A DNA stretch of 64,000 bases. Source: Taenia hydatigena (lineage: Eukaryota > Platyhelminthes > Cestoda > Cyclophyllidea > Taeniidae). How positions within the stretch are numbered: position 1 is the first letter of the stretch; each line of letters opens with the position of its first letter. The translations under genes were made by a program, and so were the position numbers. Location: positions 29,844-93,843 of the forward strand of contig JADWOT020001284.1 in the NCBI GenBank assembly GCA_036345935.2, in the 5' to 3' direction. The notes beneath the pieces are model-generated. The model was not told the DNA's origin. It saw only the letters and a list, made by a program, of their open reading frames with translations, and did no database searches. Positions 62,617-64,000 of this stretch are shown piece after piece.

Positions 62617-62802
62617 GTGGTAGCGCACATCTATGACAGCGTTGATGAGTGGCAGGCAGATGGTGCCACCGACTTGCTGATTGCTGTTGTCGGTTCTGAA
62701 ATCGAGGACACTAATGCTAATGGTTCTGTTGCCTTTGTGCCTTCCGTTGAAGCTATGGATTTGGTGACGTGGCAGTTCGTCGGTGTGATATGGAGCGTGC
62801 AG
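62617..62802 (+). CDS. Candidate exon, 62 codons, valine/acid-rich
   Basis: TTCTTTGTACTCCTTTTGTATTAG is a strong acceptor and GTGCAG|GTACTG a fair donor. Phase 0 at both ends, and the other two frames contain stops. The peptide reads VVAHIYDSVDEWQADG, then ATDLLIAVVGSEIEDTN, then SVEAMDLVTWQFVGVIW, alternating acidic and hydrophobic runs, as in a folded beta-rich domain. The minus strand is also open across it (to 62856), but without splice signals and against the local T+G skew. Family not recognised. Confidence 0.5.
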
Positions 62803-63613
62803 GTACTGTAGATGGTGGAGACGAATGATCTCATGAGATGGCGGGATATGCAGCACCAGTGGTTTATTTGCTCGTCGTGATCTTGCGGTAAAGATGGAGA
62901 GGGGATTTTACGACGTCAACTTTGTTCGAACTGCAAGTTCTCTTCCCTTTCCTATTATAAACGCTGACGGGATTAACCTGAACATTTATTTGGCTAATCA
63001 ATAGTCACTGAAATTTAGCTTAGGCAGTTGTCTTTTTTCCTATTATTTAAACTAGCCGAAAACTATGAAGACTCTTATTAGTCGACTGTCATTTATTTGT
63101 AAAATCCAAATTTTCTTTACTAATGCTGTGTGCTAGATTTCGCTATAATGCTTGCAAGACTTCCGCCTGCATTATATGTTCCTTTAGAAAGATTATCCTT
63201 ATTTGCCAAGATCTAAAATGCTAGGACTGCTGCCTGATGGTTGAATACGGTCGGTTGTAGTTTGCGACGAACCTGTGCTTAGACCACCCAATAAATTGAC
63301 TCACATTGCGTGTACTACCCAGTTGTAGAGTGAGCACTTTGAGTGACGTTTGGTGTGGTTTTGCTTTGTGATTACTACAAACCGAATGGTGTTTGTCCAC
63401 AGCACGCGAAATGTACTTCGTCGTTGTCAAATGTCCGACGGGTTCGACTAGTTAAGGTTTCCGTCTAACTTTCGAGTGATATTCGCTAAAGGAATGGCAC
63501 GAAAAGAAAGCCGTGAGAACTTGCCACCAAAGTTGGGCTTATTTTATGCATTTATGAGTAGATCAAACTTGAATGAGAACTCCTCAGCTTGTGGCTAACC
63601 GTGGTTTAAATGA
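62803..63613. other. No gene recognised
   Basis: T+G-rich intron-like sequence before the tandem array. Confidence 0.4.
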
Positions 63614-64000
63614 GAGGATCTCGAGTCAGATTGTAACAAAGTGCAAGCATTGGGTAGGTATGTGAGCACCTCTTGGTGGTGGGGTGTTTGCCTGTGTTGT
63701 CGCGGCACCAAGGCGTTTCTCCCTTTTTTAAAAGCCTTTTACGATTTTTTATTGGAAATCGGTGATCTGCTGTGAGTCGCGTGCTGTGTTTTTTATGAGG
63801 AGCTCTCGAGAGAGACTGTGACTAAATGGGAGCATTCTGTGTGTAAGCACCACCTGGTAGTAGGGTGTTTGCCCAAGTTATCGCGGCACCAACACGTCTC
63901 TCCTCCTTTCAGATCCCTTTCACGTTTTTCAGTGTTGCGAAGGGGAACTGCTGAGACAGTCGCGTGCTGCGTTTGTTGTGAGGAGCTCATGAGAGAGACT
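63614..64000. repeat. 183-bp tandem repeat array, running off the window
   Basis: Units start at 63614, 63797 and 63980, each with GAGGA(T/G)CTC at the head, exactly 183 nt apart. Within units, matching landmarks are GTGCAAGCATT/GGGAGCATTC, GGTGTTTGCC, TCGCGGCACCAA and GTCGCGTGCTG. Units differ by many substitutions but no net length change. The third unit is cut by the window edge. No frame stays open through a unit, so this is a satellite or minisatellite-like array and not a repeat protein. Confidence 0.85.

Noticed and set aside
62434..62856. 140-codon minus-strand open run
   Set aside because: It overlaps the splice-bounded plus-strand exon at 62617-62802 and runs against the local strand skew.
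1..64000. CRISPR arrays, bacterial operons, ribosome-binding sites, rRNA genes
   Set aside because: None seen: there are no evenly spaced short direct repeats with unique spacers, no long contiguous genes and no rRNA-like blocks. The sequence is eukaryotic in style.

Overview
The window looks like gene-sparse nuclear DNA of a metazoan, most likely a flatworm and probably a tapeworm of the taeniid type. No long intact bacterial-style genes or operons are present. Coding signal comes as short open segments bounded by pyrimidine-tract/AG acceptors and GTRAG-like donors, separated by kilobases of intron-like DNA. The repeats are old and decayed, with one young element: a terminal-repeat retrotransposon in miniature (TRIM) near 58-59 kb with paired ~190-bp LTRs, a primer-binding site, a polypurine tract and target-site duplications. 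A TRIM family (Ta-TRIM) has been described from taeniid cestodes, so the lineage call is an inference from element class and intron style, not a proof.

Layout. At 0.4-1.0 kb lies one copy of a ~550-bp dispersed repeat; its sister is at 11.0-11.6 kb. At 3.8-4.6 kb is the longest convincing coding segment (278 codons, possible BRCT-type fold). From 8.6 to 15.8 kb there is a candidate promoter and first exon (MKRPAG...), several short plus-strand exon candidates, tRNA-like SINE heads and a decayed BEL/Pao retrotransposon end. A decayed MULE-like transposase lies at 18.5-19.3 kb. From 24.8 to 31.7 kb are plus-strand exon candidates. At 32.9-34.0 kb are minus-strand open segments. At 38.9-39.4 kb is a 152-codon minus-strand repeat protein, followed by a frameshifted gypsy-type integrase fragment at 40.0 kb. 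Between 41.7 and 47.8 kb are very short plus-strand exon candidates with strong pyrimidine tracts, a diverged tandem repeat (42.9-43.45 kb) and one minus-strand exon candidate (45.4 kb).

From about 51 to 56.7 kb the plus strand is A+C rich. From about 59.7 kb to the end it is T+G rich. That switch suggests divergent transcription away from a 56.7-59.7 kb interval that also carries a SINE head and the TRIM. The right-hand unit has two good plus-strand exon candidates (60,986-61,148 with a membrane-like segment; 62,617-62,802). The window ends inside an exact-period 183-bp tandem array.

All exon calls were made by eye from splice motifs and open frames. None is verified by transcript or homology search, and most carry low to moderate confidence. 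How the exon candidates join into genes is not resolved.
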